Part shown: positions 9,611 to 17,561 of the stretch, piece by piece
How the letters are laid out: every line of letters begins with the position of its first letter
How positions within the stretch are numbered: the stretch's first letter is position 1
Assembly (NCBI GenBank): GCA_937974555.1
Contig: CALJKR010000050.1
Span: forward strand, 19,703-83,702
Length of the DNA stretch: 64,000 bases
Direction of reading: 5' to 3'
Source of the DNA: an uncultured Flavobacteriales bacterium
GTDB taxonomy: Bacteria > Bacteroidota > Bacteroidia > Flavobacteriales_D > Sanyastnellaceae
Made by a program: the position numbers and the translations under genes
The notes under the pieces: model-generated
The model's input: the letters and a program-made list of their open reading frames with translations, nothing else
Told to the model about the DNA's origin: nothing
Databases searched by the model: none

Positions 9611-10177
9611 ATGGCAGTAAAAATTCGTCTTCAAAGACACGGTAAGAAAGGAAAACCTTTCTTCCACATCGTAGCCGCTGACTCTCGTTCACCTCGTGAT
9701 GGTAAGTACATCGAGCGTATCGGAAGCTACAATCCTAACACCAACCCAGCAACCATCGATTTGGATAACACCAAAGCGTTGTCTTGGTTGCAAAATGGTG
9801 CGCAACCTACAGACACCGCTCGTGCTATTCTTAGCTACCGCGGCGTATTGTACCGTTTGCACTTGCAAAAAGGTGTGTTGAAAGGAGTAATGACCCAAGA
9901 GCAAGCTGACGCGAAGTGGGCGGCTTGGAGTTCAGAAAAAGAAAATAAAATTCAAGCCAAGCGTGATGGTTTAGCGAATGCTAAAGCATCTGCAAAAGCA
10001 GAAGCGTTGAAACACGAGCGTTCAGTAAATGAAGCACGTTTGCAAGCGATTACTGCTGCTGCGGCTGCTGCTGAAGCAGTAGTTGCTGAAGCTAGCGAAG
10101 AAGTTGCTGCTGCTGAAGAAGCACCTGCTACTGAAGAGGCTGCAGCTGAAGCACCTGCTGAAAACGCTGGAGAATAA
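9611..10177 (+). CDS. rpsP: 30S ribosomal protein S16
   Basis: 188 residues from the ATG at 9611. The family start MAVKIRLQRHGKKGKPFFHIV fixes this start rather than the in-frame start 36 nt upstream. The S16 core covers about residues 1-85 (RDGKYIERIGSYNPN; ALSWLQNGAQPTDT). The remaining ~100 residues are a Lys/Ala/Glu-rich helical extension ending in Ala/Glu repeats (AAAAAEAVVAEASEEVAAAEEA), far longer than the ~80-residue enterobacterial S16 but of the kind common in Bacteroidota. S16 binds 16S rRNA and is needed for 30S assembly. A strong hairpin terminator follows. Confidence 0.97.
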   Translation: MAVKIRLQRHGKKGKPFFHIVAADSRSPRDGKYIERIGSYNPNTNPATIDLDNTKALSWLQNGAQPTDTARAILSYRGVLYRLHLQKGVLKGVMTQEQADAKWAAWSSEKENKIQAKRDGLANAKASAKAEALKHERSVNEARLQAITAAAAAAEAVVAEASEEVAAAEEAPATEEAAAEAPAENAGE

Positions 10178-10196
10178 TATTCAAATAGTTGATTGT

Positions 10197-10230
10197 AAGC
10201 CTCGTCTTCCTTAGACGAGGCTTTTTTTTT
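10197..10230 (+). terminator. Rho-independent terminator after rpsP
   Basis: An 11-bp perfect stem, AAGCCTCGTCT pairing with AGACGAGGCTT, with a 5-nt loop and then a run of T residues. It lies between rpsP and rimM, genes often co-transcribed in other bacteria. Confidence 0.92.
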
Positions 10231-10239
10231 CAAAAGATC

Positions 10240-10773
10240 ATGGATATAAAAGATTTATATTTTCTTGGAAAAATAACCAAATTGCACGGTTACAAAGGCG
10301 AGCTGACGGCCTGGTTGGATACGGACTCTCCTTTGGATTATTCAGATTTGGAGCATTTGTTTTTATTCCACAAAGGCAAGGTGACTCCTTTTGCTATTGA
10401 GTCCATTGGTGCCAAAACAAACACTACATTGAAACTCAAGTTGGAGGGAATCGATTCAGAAGCTGATGCCTTGCCTTGGGTGAAAGCTGAAATTTATATT
10501 CAACCCGATGATGTAAGTGAGTTGGATCAAGAGCGAGATGAGATCAAAGAGTGGATTGGATTCCACGTCCACACCGCGGGTTATAGTCCCTTGGGTGTGT
10601 TGACGGATGTCCAAGAAACAGGATTGAATCCCATGTTTGAAATTGAACGAAATGGGAAAATGATCTACGTTCCCATGCAACCACAATTTGTACAAGAAAT
10701 CAACACCGACAAGCGGGAAGTGCACTTGGTTTTGCCTCCTGGATTGTTGGAGTTGTATTTAAACGAAGAATGA
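10240..10773 (+). CDS. rimM: Ribosome maturation factor RimM
   Basis: 177 residues from the ATG at 10240 (MDIKDLYFLGKITKLHGYKGELTAW), the family N-terminus; an upstream in-frame start would place the terminator hairpin inside the coding region. The N-terminal RimM barrel (about 1-85) contains the G-x-x-HG-x-x-GE motif. The C-terminal PRC-barrel (about 98-175) has YSPLGVLTDVQETGLNPMFEI and IYVPMQPQFVQEI. It assists 30S head assembly through S19/S13. It lies 62 bp after rpsP but beyond the terminator, so it depends on read-through or an unseen promoter. trmD and rplS do not follow. Confidence 0.95.
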   Translation: MDIKDLYFLGKITKLHGYKGELTAWLDTDSPLDYSDLEHLFLFHKGKVTPFAIESIGAKTNTTLKLKLEGIDSEADALPWVKAEIYIQPDDVSELDQERDEIKEWIGFHVHTAGYSPLGVLTDVQETGLNPMFEIERNGKMIYVPMQPQFVQEINTDKREVHLVLPPGLLELYLNEE

Positions 10774-10809
10774 TTGACGCTATCTTAGCGCCGCAAAATA
10801 TTTATCACA

Positions 10810-12426
10810 GTGTTAACAGTAAGCAACCTTTCACTGCGTTTTGGAAAACGCATTCTTTTTGATGATGTGAATTTAAAATTCACACCCGGACATTGTTACG
10901 GAGTTATTGGAGCCAACGGGGCGGGAAAGTCTACTTTCCTTAAGATATTGGCGGGAGAGCAGGATACCACAACAGGAGGTGTTTCGATTGCGCCCGGTCA
11001 ACGCATGAGTGTATTGAAACAGAACCACTTTGCCTATGACGAGATTCCTGTATTGCAAACGGTGTTGATGGGAAATTCAAAACTTTGGGAGGTGATGCAA
11101 GAGAAAGATGCCATTTATGCCAAAGCGGATTTTACAGAAGAAGATGGTTTAAAGGCCGCGGATTTGGAGGTGTTGTTTGCGGAGATGGACGGATGGAATG
11201 CGGAGAGCGATGCGGCCAATATGTTGAGCGGCCTGGGGATTCATGAATCTTTGCATTCCAAATTGGTGAAAGAATTGAATGGTAAGGAAAAGGTTCGTGT
11301 GCTTTTGGCGCAGGCGTTGTTCGGAAATCCAGATATCCTATTGCTCGATGAGCCGACCAACGACTTGGACGTGAATACCATCGCTTGGTTGGAAAACTTT
11401 TTGGCTGACTTTCAGAACACGGTGATTGTGGTTTCCCATGATCGTCACTTTTTGGATTCGGTGTGTACACACATCGTGGATATCGATTTCAGTAAGATTC
11501 AATTGTACACCGGTAACTATACTTTTTGGTATGAGTCGAGTCAGTTGGCTTTGCGTCAACGTGCCGATCAAAACAAGAAGATGGAAGACAAGCGCAAAGA
11601 ATTACAAGAATTCGTGGAGCGCTTCTCAGCCAATGCATCCAAATCAAAGCAAGCAACCAGTCGTAAAAAGCTTTTGGATAAATTGGTGATTGATCAAATT
11701 CAACCCTCGACAAGAAAATATCCAGGTATCATTTTCCGACCCGATCGCGATTGTGGAGATCAAATTTTACGTGTCGAGAATTTGTCCAAGAAATCCGATG
11801 ATGGGCATTGGTTGTTTAAGGATGTGGAGTTCACCTTGGTAAAAGAAGACAAAGTGGCGATTTTATCCAAAGATCATTTGGCCATTACGGCATTCTTTGA
11901 AATCATCAATGGAAATTTGGCGCCCGATAGCGGCGAATACAATTGGGGAGCAACCATTACCACGGCATATTTGCCCAATAACAATGCGGAGTTTTTTAAG
12001 AGCGATGACAATTTGATTGACTGGCTTAGACAATACTCCAAGGACAAAGACGAGACTTATGTGCGTGGATTTTTGGGTAAGATGTTGTTCAGTGGGGAAG
12101 AGGTAATGAAAAAATGCACGGTGCTCAGTGGAGGAGAAAAAGTACGTTGTATGATTTCCCGAATGATGTTGCAAAATGGCAATTGCTTGATGTTGGATGA
12201 GCCGACCAACCACTTGGATTTGGAATCGATTACCGCATTCAACAATGCCATGAAAGATTGGAAGCACGTGGCTTTGTTCAGTTCGCATGACCATACGTTT
12301 ACAGAGACTGTTGCCAATCGCATTATCGAAATAACGCCCAACGGTGTAATTGACAAGCGTATGAGTTATGATGAGTACCTGGAGAGTGCAGATGTTAAAG
12401 CCCAAAGAGAAAGAATGTACGCTTAG
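10810..12426 (+). CDS. ABC-F ATPase, YbiT-like
   Basis: 538 residues with a GTG start. Tandem ABC domains without membrane segments place it in the ABC-F translation factors, which act at the ribosomal E site. The first domain has Walker A GANGAGKST, Walker B ILLLDEPTNDLDVNT and a degenerate signature (ELNGKEKVRVLLAQAL), as in E. coli YbiT. The linker contains RFSANASKSKQATSR, also YbiT-like. The second domain has an altered Walker A region (LSKDHLAITAFFEII) that lacks the GxxGxGK[ST] pattern, a good signature (LSGGEKVR) and Walker B CLMLDEPTNHLDLES. A near-consensus box TATCTTAG lies 21 nt upstream. It could also be an antibiotic-resistance ABC-F, but the YbiT features argue against this. 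Confidence 0.92.
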   Translation: MLTVSNLSLRFGKRILFDDVNLKFTPGHCYGVIGANGAGKSTFLKILAGEQDTTTGGVSIAPGQRMSVLKQNHFAYDEIPVLQTVLMGNSKLWEVMQEKDAIYAKADFTEEDGLKAADLEVLFAEMDGWNAESDAANMLSGLGIHESLHSKLVKELNGKEKVRVLLAQALFGNPDILLLDEPTNDLDVNTIAWLENFLADFQNTVIVVSHDRHFLDSVCTHIVDIDFSKIQLYTGNYTFWYESSQLALRQRADQNKKMEDKRKELQEFVERFSANASKSKQATSRKKLLDKLVIDQIQPSTRKYPGIIFRPDRDCGDQILRVENLSKKSDDGHWLFKDVEFTLVKEDKVAILSKDHLAITAFFEIINGNLAPDSGEYNWGATITTAYLPNNNAEFFKSDDNLIDWLRQYSKDKDETYVRGFLGKMLFSGEEVMKKCTVLSGGEKVRCMISRMMLQNGNCLMLDEPTNHLDLESITAFNNAMKDWKHVALFSSHDHTFTETVANRIIEITPNGVIDKRMSYDEYLESADVKAQRERMYA

Positions 12427-12470
12427 TTCATCTTTCAAAAAATAATCGTACCTTAGAGAAAACGAGCAAT

Positions 12471-13415
12471 ATGCGTAATGTAATATTTTGGGCTTCGGCC
12501 TTGACTTTTGTTTTGCAAAGTTGTGTGGCACCCCGCAGTGTGCTCAACTCCGGCAAGGTTACCCCCAAAGACAACTTTGCTGCAGGTTGGCAATATGCTG
12601 GAAATATTTCCACAGCACCTTTGAGCAAGGCCACGGAGTTGGTTAATTTGAATATTGACCAAATTGCTGCGGCTCAAAATATGTTGGACACGTTATCGCA
12701 AGCCGATGCGGAATTGTTGAACCAAAATTTAGAAATCGTCGGACAGGCGGCCATTGCGTATGCGGCAGACCCGATTGGCGCGGGATCTCAATTTTACCTC
12801 CGCTATGGTTTGATTGATCGAGTAGATATTGGATACAAATACGCTTCCGGAGCGCACGTTTTTGATGCGCAATACCAGTTTTTGGGTCCAGTGGGTAATG
12901 TTGAGGACATCACCGATGAGCGTTGGTACGGTAGTATTGGAGTACAATATGCGGGACAGAAAGTTTCGATTCCGGCTTGGGCTACGCCTCTTCAAAACGC
13001 CATCAATTTTGATTTTAGTCGCCGAGACGTGATGGTGCCTTTGACTTTTAGTTACTCATTTGGTAATGAAGAGGAGTATGGTTCGATTGCCATGGGATTG
13101 GTAGGAAATTACACCCGATTCAAATACAGCACATTCAATACCGATTTCGCGCAATACATCAACCCCGATGGCTCAGTGAATGTATTGGCCATTCAGGCGG
13201 TTGACCAAAAGAGTGACATCTTTGCTTATGGTGGGTTTGTCAACTTAAAATTGGGATATAAATATGTTTATGTTTTACCTGCGTTGTCCTTTTACTATCA
13301 GGATTATGGTCAATTTCAAAATGTAATTGGTTCCTCCTTCCATTTGAAAGGTTGGACCTTTGTTCCATCCATTGGCCTTCGCGCGCGAATCGGCAAGAGC
13401 ACCCGCAATAAATAA
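12471..13415 (+). CDS. Predicted outer-membrane lipoprotein, family not recognised
   Basis: 314 residues. A short signal sequence ends in a lipobox (FVLQSC, Cys18), so lipidation is likely. The mature protein opens with a helical stretch, then alternating aromatic/glycine-rich segments (QFYLRYGLIDRVDIGYKYASG; KLGYKYVYVLPALSFYYQDYG; GWTFVPSIGLRARIG) typical of outer-membrane beta-barrel strands. A lipid anchor together with barrel-like strands is seen in other Bacteroidota envelope proteins. No function can be assigned. Leads a cluster of four plus-strand genes (to 15269). Confidence 0.7.
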   Translation: MRNVIFWASALTFVLQSCVAPRSVLNSGKVTPKDNFAAGWQYAGNISTAPLSKATELVNLNIDQIAAAQNMLDTLSQADAELLNQNLEIVGQAAIAYAADPIGAGSQFYLRYGLIDRVDIGYKYASGAHVFDAQYQFLGPVGNVEDITDERWYGSIGVQYAGQKVSIPAWATPLQNAINFDFSRRDVMVPLTFSYSFGNEEEYGSIAMGLVGNYTRFKYSTFNTDFAQYINPDGSVNVLAIQAVDQKSDIFAYGGFVNLKLGYKYVYVLPALSFYYQDYGQFQNVIGSSFHLKGWTFVPSIGLRARIGKSTRNK

Positions 13416-13439
13416 CCAATCTTCGCCGTTGGTTAAGCA

Positions 13440-14012
13440 ATGAATTTCAGAGGCCTCTTTGTTTTCTTATGGTCATTGGGCAGCATCACGTGCATCGCGC
13501 AATATGAGCCCAGTGCCTCTCAAGGGATGCGTTGGCAAACGGTCGCTTTGGGATTGAATACAGCGGACTATCGTGCCCTCAATTTATCGTATGCTTTTCA
13601 CCAACGAGGGGAAAGCGCTTTGACCACTTTCAAATGGGACATTAGTCGGGAATGGATATCGGCACCCAACGACTCCATAACTGCATTTTACAACAAAACC
13701 TCCACGCTTTCTTTGATGGTGGGTGATGCTTGGCGGGGCAATCGTATTCCTTGGTGGATTGCTTCGGGAGTAGGGATGTCATTGAATCTCAGACATTATG
13801 CTGATTTGCGACCTCAAAGCAACACAGAATGGCAAAAACTGACCAAGTTCACCATGGGTATTCCGATGTTTGTCGAGCTTGGAGTAAATTTGGGATCCCA
13901 ATGGGGCATCGGGCTGCACGGCTATGGCAACTGGAATTTCAGACAGGCCTATGCGGGTGTAAACTTGGCAGTTGCCTATCGATTTAAAGACTTTAAACCT
14001 GTAACCGAGTGA
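13440..14012 (+). CDS. Small exported beta-barrel-like protein, unknown function
   Basis: 190 residues with a signal peptide ending ITCIAQ. The mature part shows alternating strands rich in Trp, Tyr and Gly (WWIASGVGMSLNLRHY, GSQWGIGLHGYGNWNF, AYAGVNLAVAYRF), suggesting a small outer-membrane barrel or lipocalin-like fold. It follows the lipoprotein gene by 24 bp. Its TGA stop overlaps the haemoglobin ATG by one base (TGATG), so translation of the two is probably coupled. Family not recognised. Confidence 0.65.
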   Translation: MNFRGLFVFLWSLGSITCIAQYEPSASQGMRWQTVALGLNTADYRALNLSYAFHQRGESALTTFKWDISREWISAPNDSITAFYNKTSTLSLMVGDAWRGNRIPWWIASGVGMSLNLRHYADLRPQSNTEWQKLTKFTMGIPMFVELGVNLGSQWGIGLHGYGNWNFRQAYAGVNLAVAYRFKDFKPVTE

Positions 14013-14374
14013 TGGCGGATATTACCACTGAACAAGATGTAGCACTTTTGGTTGATCGCTTTTATGATCAGGTCTTTCAGCATCCCGGTCTACTGCCTTT
14101 TTTCAAACACGTCGATTTTGCGGCACATCGTCCAAAGATGATCTCCTTCTGGAATTTTGTTCTTTTGGACAAAGCGGGCTATACCACCCAGGTTTGGGAT
14201 GCTCACGCGCACATGCGGATTCCACCCGCATTATTTCAAGAATGGGTAAGCTTGTTTTGTAATACCGTGGATACGTATTTTGCAGGAGAAATTGCGGAGC
14301 GAGCCAAACTAAGGGCCAAAACTTTGGGCTGGACCTTTGCGGAAAAAATGAAATCTAAGTTCGATGAAAAATAA
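14012..14374 (+). CDS. Group III truncated haemoglobin
   Basis: 120 residues, the usual length. The ATG at 14012 overlaps the preceding stop. Family features: the N-terminal helix with LVDRFYDQVFQHPGLLPFF, the conserved Trp in ISFWNFVLL, and the proximal haem ligand in the AHMRIPP segment (His67), equivalent to the HLxLPP histidine of Campylobacter group III globin. The C-terminal helix has AERAKLRAKTLGWTF. Binds haem in the cytoplasm; roles in O2/NO handling are known for the family but not shown here. Its neighbours are exported proteins, which is unexpected for a cytoplasmic globin. Confidence 0.92.
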   Translation: MADITTEQDVALLVDRFYDQVFQHPGLLPFFKHVDFAAHRPKMISFWNFVLLDKAGYTTQVWDAHAHMRIPPALFQEWVSLFCNTVDTYFAGEIAERAKLRAKTLGWTFAEKMKSKFDEK

Positions 14375-15269
14375 AAAAATGATTTGGATATTGGGACTTG
14401 GATTGACCATGGCCCAGCCTATTTTTTCGCAAAATGCATTGAGCGCAAATGTGGAGGATGCCCAGAAAATGGCTTTTTATATCGATGCCTGCCACGATTC
14501 ATTGGCCGTCTCATCCGATGATGCCAAGAGCATCCAATGGGCCAATGCCATGGAAGAAAAGTTGTTGGAAATGGCAGCAGTATCGGCCGATAAAAATGTT
14601 TTTTTGGGTGATTATGCCTTCTGGAAATTCAGTAAGATTATTTCTCCAGATCAAAGATTTAGATTGATTACTTGGAATGTGCCGCTTCAAAATGGTGAAC
14701 ACATTTACTTTGGAGTGATTTGGATTTGGAGCGAAACGGAAGGTCGTTTTTTTGCAATACCATTGAAGGATTCTCAACGAGATGGGGACAAGTGGGATGC
14801 ACGTTATTTTGAGGCAGATCAATGGCCAGGTGCGTTGTATTACGAGATTATCCCTTGCAAATCAAAAAGAAAAAAAGAGGTGGATACCTATACCCTTTTG
14901 GGATGGGATGGAAGAGACAACATGACCAACGCCAAGGTGCTGGATGTTATAAAGATCATTTCCAATGAAAAGGTGAGATTTGGTGAAGGATTATTTGAAA
15001 CACCCACTGGAACCAAGAAAAGATTGATGTTCCAATATGCCGACGAGGTGAGCGCATCTTTCAAATACTATCCCAAGAAGAAGGCCATTGTCATGGATCA
15101 TTTGTCTCCCAAAAACGCGATGATGGAAGGCATTTACGCAGACTACGGCCCAGACGGCACTTACGATTTGTACCAATGGGAAAAAGGAAAATGGAAGTTG
15201 TATAGCAATATTGACATCAGCGTTTTCAGTTCCAGTGATACCAAAATGTACAGGCCACCCAAGAGGTAG
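14364..15269 (+). CDS. Exported protein of unknown function
   Basis: 301 residues with a signal peptide ending QPIFSQ. The start overlaps the globin gene by 11 bp. The mature protein is mixed alpha/beta with repeated short motifs (YTLLGWDGRDN; MEGIYADYGPDGTYDLYQWEKGKWK) that resemble propeller- or jelly-roll-like strand turns. I do not recognise a family. Convergent with the DPP-IV gene, 29 bp apart. The two possible starts (14364 and the next ATG at 14379) both leave a working signal peptide. Confidence 0.7.
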   Translation: MKNKKMIWILGLGLTMAQPIFSQNALSANVEDAQKMAFYIDACHDSLAVSSDDAKSIQWANAMEEKLLEMAAVSADKNVFLGDYAFWKFSKIISPDQRFRLITWNVPLQNGEHIYFGVIWIWSETEGRFFAIPLKDSQRDGDKWDARYFEADQWPGALYYEIIPCKSKRKKEVDTYTLLGWDGRDNMTNAKVLDVIKIISNEKVRFGEGLFETPTGTKKRLMFQYADEVSASFKYYPKKKAIVMDHLSPKNAMMEGIYADYGPDGTYDLYQWEKGKWKLYSNIDISVFSSSDTKMYRPPKR

Positions 15270-15298
15270 CCTGCACGCGGTATTATTTGTCGTAAAAA

Positions 15299-17509
15299 TT
15301 ATTTGTTCTCCATCAAGAAATCGGTCATCTTTTGGAAAAGATGCAACCTGGTTTTTCCGCCGGAGATTCCGTGATTCTTGTTGGGATAGCTGAAGAAATC
15401 AAACTTTTTATTTTGTTGAATCAAGGCTTCGGCAAAATCCATTGAATTTTGAAAATGCACATTGTCGTCCGCTGACCCATGAATCAAAAGGAAGGGTCCT
15501 TTCAAATCTTTGGCAAAATTCACTGGTGAGTTTTCTTCATATCCTTTAGGATTCTCCGAAGGTGTTCTTAAAAATCTTTCGGTATAAATGCTGTCATAAT
15601 ATTTCCAATTGGTTACCGGAGCTACAGCTATTCCAGCATGGAATACGTTTGCTCCTTTGGTCATGCAAAGACTCGTGGCATAACCACCAAAACTCCAACC
15701 TTGGATATTGATGTGGTCACCATCGACATAGGGCAAATCCTTGAGGTATTGGGCAGTAGCAATGAAGTCCTCGGTTTCCAATTTACCCAAGTTCAGGTAG
15801 GTGGCGTGTTTGAAATCACGGCCCCTGAACTGTGTGCCGCGGGGATCAACACTAACGACAATGTATCCTTTTTGCGTCAACATTTGATGCCATAAGTAGT
15901 TTCTTGATTCATACATGTCTGCGACCATGTTTCTACCAGGCCCTCCATATACGGTCATAAATACGGGATACTTTTTCTTTTCGTCAAAGTTGCTGGGTTT
16001 CATGATCCACGCATTCAATTCAGTACCCTGTGCTGTTTTAAATTTAAAGAATTTCTTCTCTGTATGACAATATTCTTTGAGTCGATTGCGCAAGGTGGGA
16101 TTGCTGATTAGTGTTCTTTTCAATACGCCTTTGTCGTCCAATAAGTCGATGTTGTTGGGCGTATTGGCATTGGAGTGAGAGAGAATGCAGTACTTCATCC
16201 CTTTACTAAAGCTGGCGTCATATGTGCCATTTGTGTAGGATGCACCCATCCATGATTGAAGCTTGTGCGATTTGATATCCAAACGATAAACGCCTTTTCC
16301 GATGGTGTTTTCCGATTTGGAAAAATAGATATTGTTTTGCGCATCGATTCCATATACATCAATAACCTCCCAATTGCCTTTGGTCAGCTGCTCGCTCAAT
16401 TGACCATTGGACAGATAATGATACAAGTGTTGGAAGCCATCTTTTTCAGAAGTTAAAATGAATCCCTTGTTGTTGTTTAAAAAGAAAAGGTTGTCATTGA
16501 TGTCAATGTAGGTAGCACTGGTTTCTTGGTAAACCGCATCGGCCAATGGTGCAATATTTCCTTTGGATAGGCTGTTTTGGATGTTATAAGCAAAGATGCT
16601 TAACTCATTTTGTAAACGATTCATCTGGTATACAAACAAACGATTGTCTTCGGGATTCCACTTGAAACGAGGGATGTAGGCATCCGTGTCTTTCCCAGAG
16701 AAGACGTCCATGGTGCCCATGGAGGGGAGGTCATAGACGTGAATGGAAACGACACTGTTTTTCTCGCCTGCTTTGGGGTATTTGAAAGTAACACGCTCGG
16801 GATACAAACTTCCATAAAGGTCCATCCCATATTCTGGAACTTGGGTTTCATCAAATTTTAAAAAGGCCAGCTGAAGACCGGAGGGGCTCCAGAAAAATGC
16901 CTGTGTCATGGCAAATTCTTCTTCGTATACCCAGTCTGCTGCACCGTTGATTATACGATTCCATTGACCGTCCTGTGTAATTTGCGTGGTGGTTTTTTGA
17001 TCAATGTCGAAAATATATAGATTGTTATCCAAGACATAAGCAACGCGATTGCCTGATGGGCTGAATGTTGCACTGCGTGCTTGTTTTTTTGCATCATTCA
17101 AGAGCATTTGCGTTTTTCCGCTTTTCAAATCGTGAATGAAGTAAGTGCTGTAAAAACTGTATCGATACAGCGATTGATTGTTGGTTTCAATCATCAATTT
17201 GGATTCATCCGCGCTAAATGAATACCCATCAAAACCTTTGCTCGCATCGTTGAAAATGCTTTTGGAGGATGCAATGATACCTACAGAATCTCCAGTTGCA
17301 TAGGCATATTTGACAATGTAGTCACCCAATGCTTTGTTGGTTTTCTGCAAGGTGTAATGCAATCCATCGTTCATGGATGGGCCTTGATCAAATCTTTCAG
17401 ATGAAAAAGTATTGGATGCCCAAATCAATTCATTGGTCAATTCGCTTTGGCTGAATCCGGTAACGGCGATCAAGCTCAAAGCCAGGATAATTAAATTTTT
17501 TGTGTTCAT
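15299..17509 (-). CDS. Dipeptidyl peptidase IV-like S9 serine peptidase
   Basis: 736 residues from the ATG at 17509. This start gives a clean signal peptide (MNTKNLIILALSLIAVTGFSQ) and follows a promoter box; a longer reading frame to 17563 would include that box. Family S9B: an N-terminal eight-bladed propeller with DPP-IV features, including the Glu pair in DWVYEEEFA that binds the substrate N-terminus, then an alpha/beta-hydrolase domain. The triad is Ser in GWSFGGY, Asp in GSADDNVHF and His in NKNHGI. Cleaves X-Pro/X-Ala dipeptides from peptide N-termini in the periplasm. Full length. Confidence 0.95.
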   Translation of the reverse strand: MNTKNLIILALSLIAVTGFSQSELTNELIWASNTFSSERFDQGPSMNDGLHYTLQKTNKALGDYIVKYAYATGDSVGIIASSKSIFNDASKGFDGYSFSADESKLMIETNNQSLYRYSFYSTYFIHDLKSGKTQMLLNDAKKQARSATFSPSGNRVAYVLDNNLYIFDIDQKTTTQITQDGQWNRIINGAADWVYEEEFAMTQAFFWSPSGLQLAFLKFDETQVPEYGMDLYGSLYPERVTFKYPKAGEKNSVVSIHVYDLPSMGTMDVFSGKDTDAYIPRFKWNPEDNRLFVYQMNRLQNELSIFAYNIQNSLSKGNIAPLADAVYQETSATYIDINDNLFFLNNNKGFILTSEKDGFQHLYHYLSNGQLSEQLTKGNWEVIDVYGIDAQNNIYFSKSENTIGKGVYRLDIKSHKLQSWMGASYTNGTYDASFSKGMKYCILSHSNANTPNNIDLLDDKGVLKRTLISNPTLRNRLKEYCHTEKKFFKFKTAQGTELNAWIMKPSNFDEKKKYPVFMTVYGGPGRNMVADMYESRNYLWHQMLTQKGYIVVSVDPRGTQFRGRDFKHATYLNLGKLETEDFIATAQYLKDLPYVDGDHINIQGWSFGGYATSLCMTKGANVFHAGIAVAPVTNWKYYDSIYTERFLRTPSENPKGYEENSPVNFAKDLKGPFLLIHGSADDNVHFQNSMDFAEALIQQNKKFDFFSYPNKNHGISGGKTRLHLFQKMTDFLMENK

Positions 17510-17520
17510 AGCTTCTTGAG

Positions 17521-17528
17521 CAAATATA
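17521..17528 (-). promoter_or_regulatory. -7 box for the DPP-IV-like gene
   Basis: On the minus strand this reads TATATTTG, an exact TAnnTTTG match, 11 nt before the ATG at 17509. Confidence 0.6.
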
Positions 17529-17549
17529 AGAAGAGTAGGAGGGGTCTTG

Positions 17550-17557
17550 TACATTTG
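17550..17557 (+). promoter_or_regulatory. -7 box placing transcription start at the FAD-oxidase ATG
   Basis: TACATTTG (exact match) is followed by AATC and then the ATG at 17562. With the usual spacing the first transcribed base would be the A of the start codon, giving a leaderless mRNA. Confidence 0.65.
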
Positions 17558-17561
17558 AATC

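Noticed and set aside
11863..12531. Minus-strand 222-residue frame opposite the ABC-F gene
   Set aside because: It lies antisense to conserved ABC motifs, with unlikely composition and no recognisable domain.
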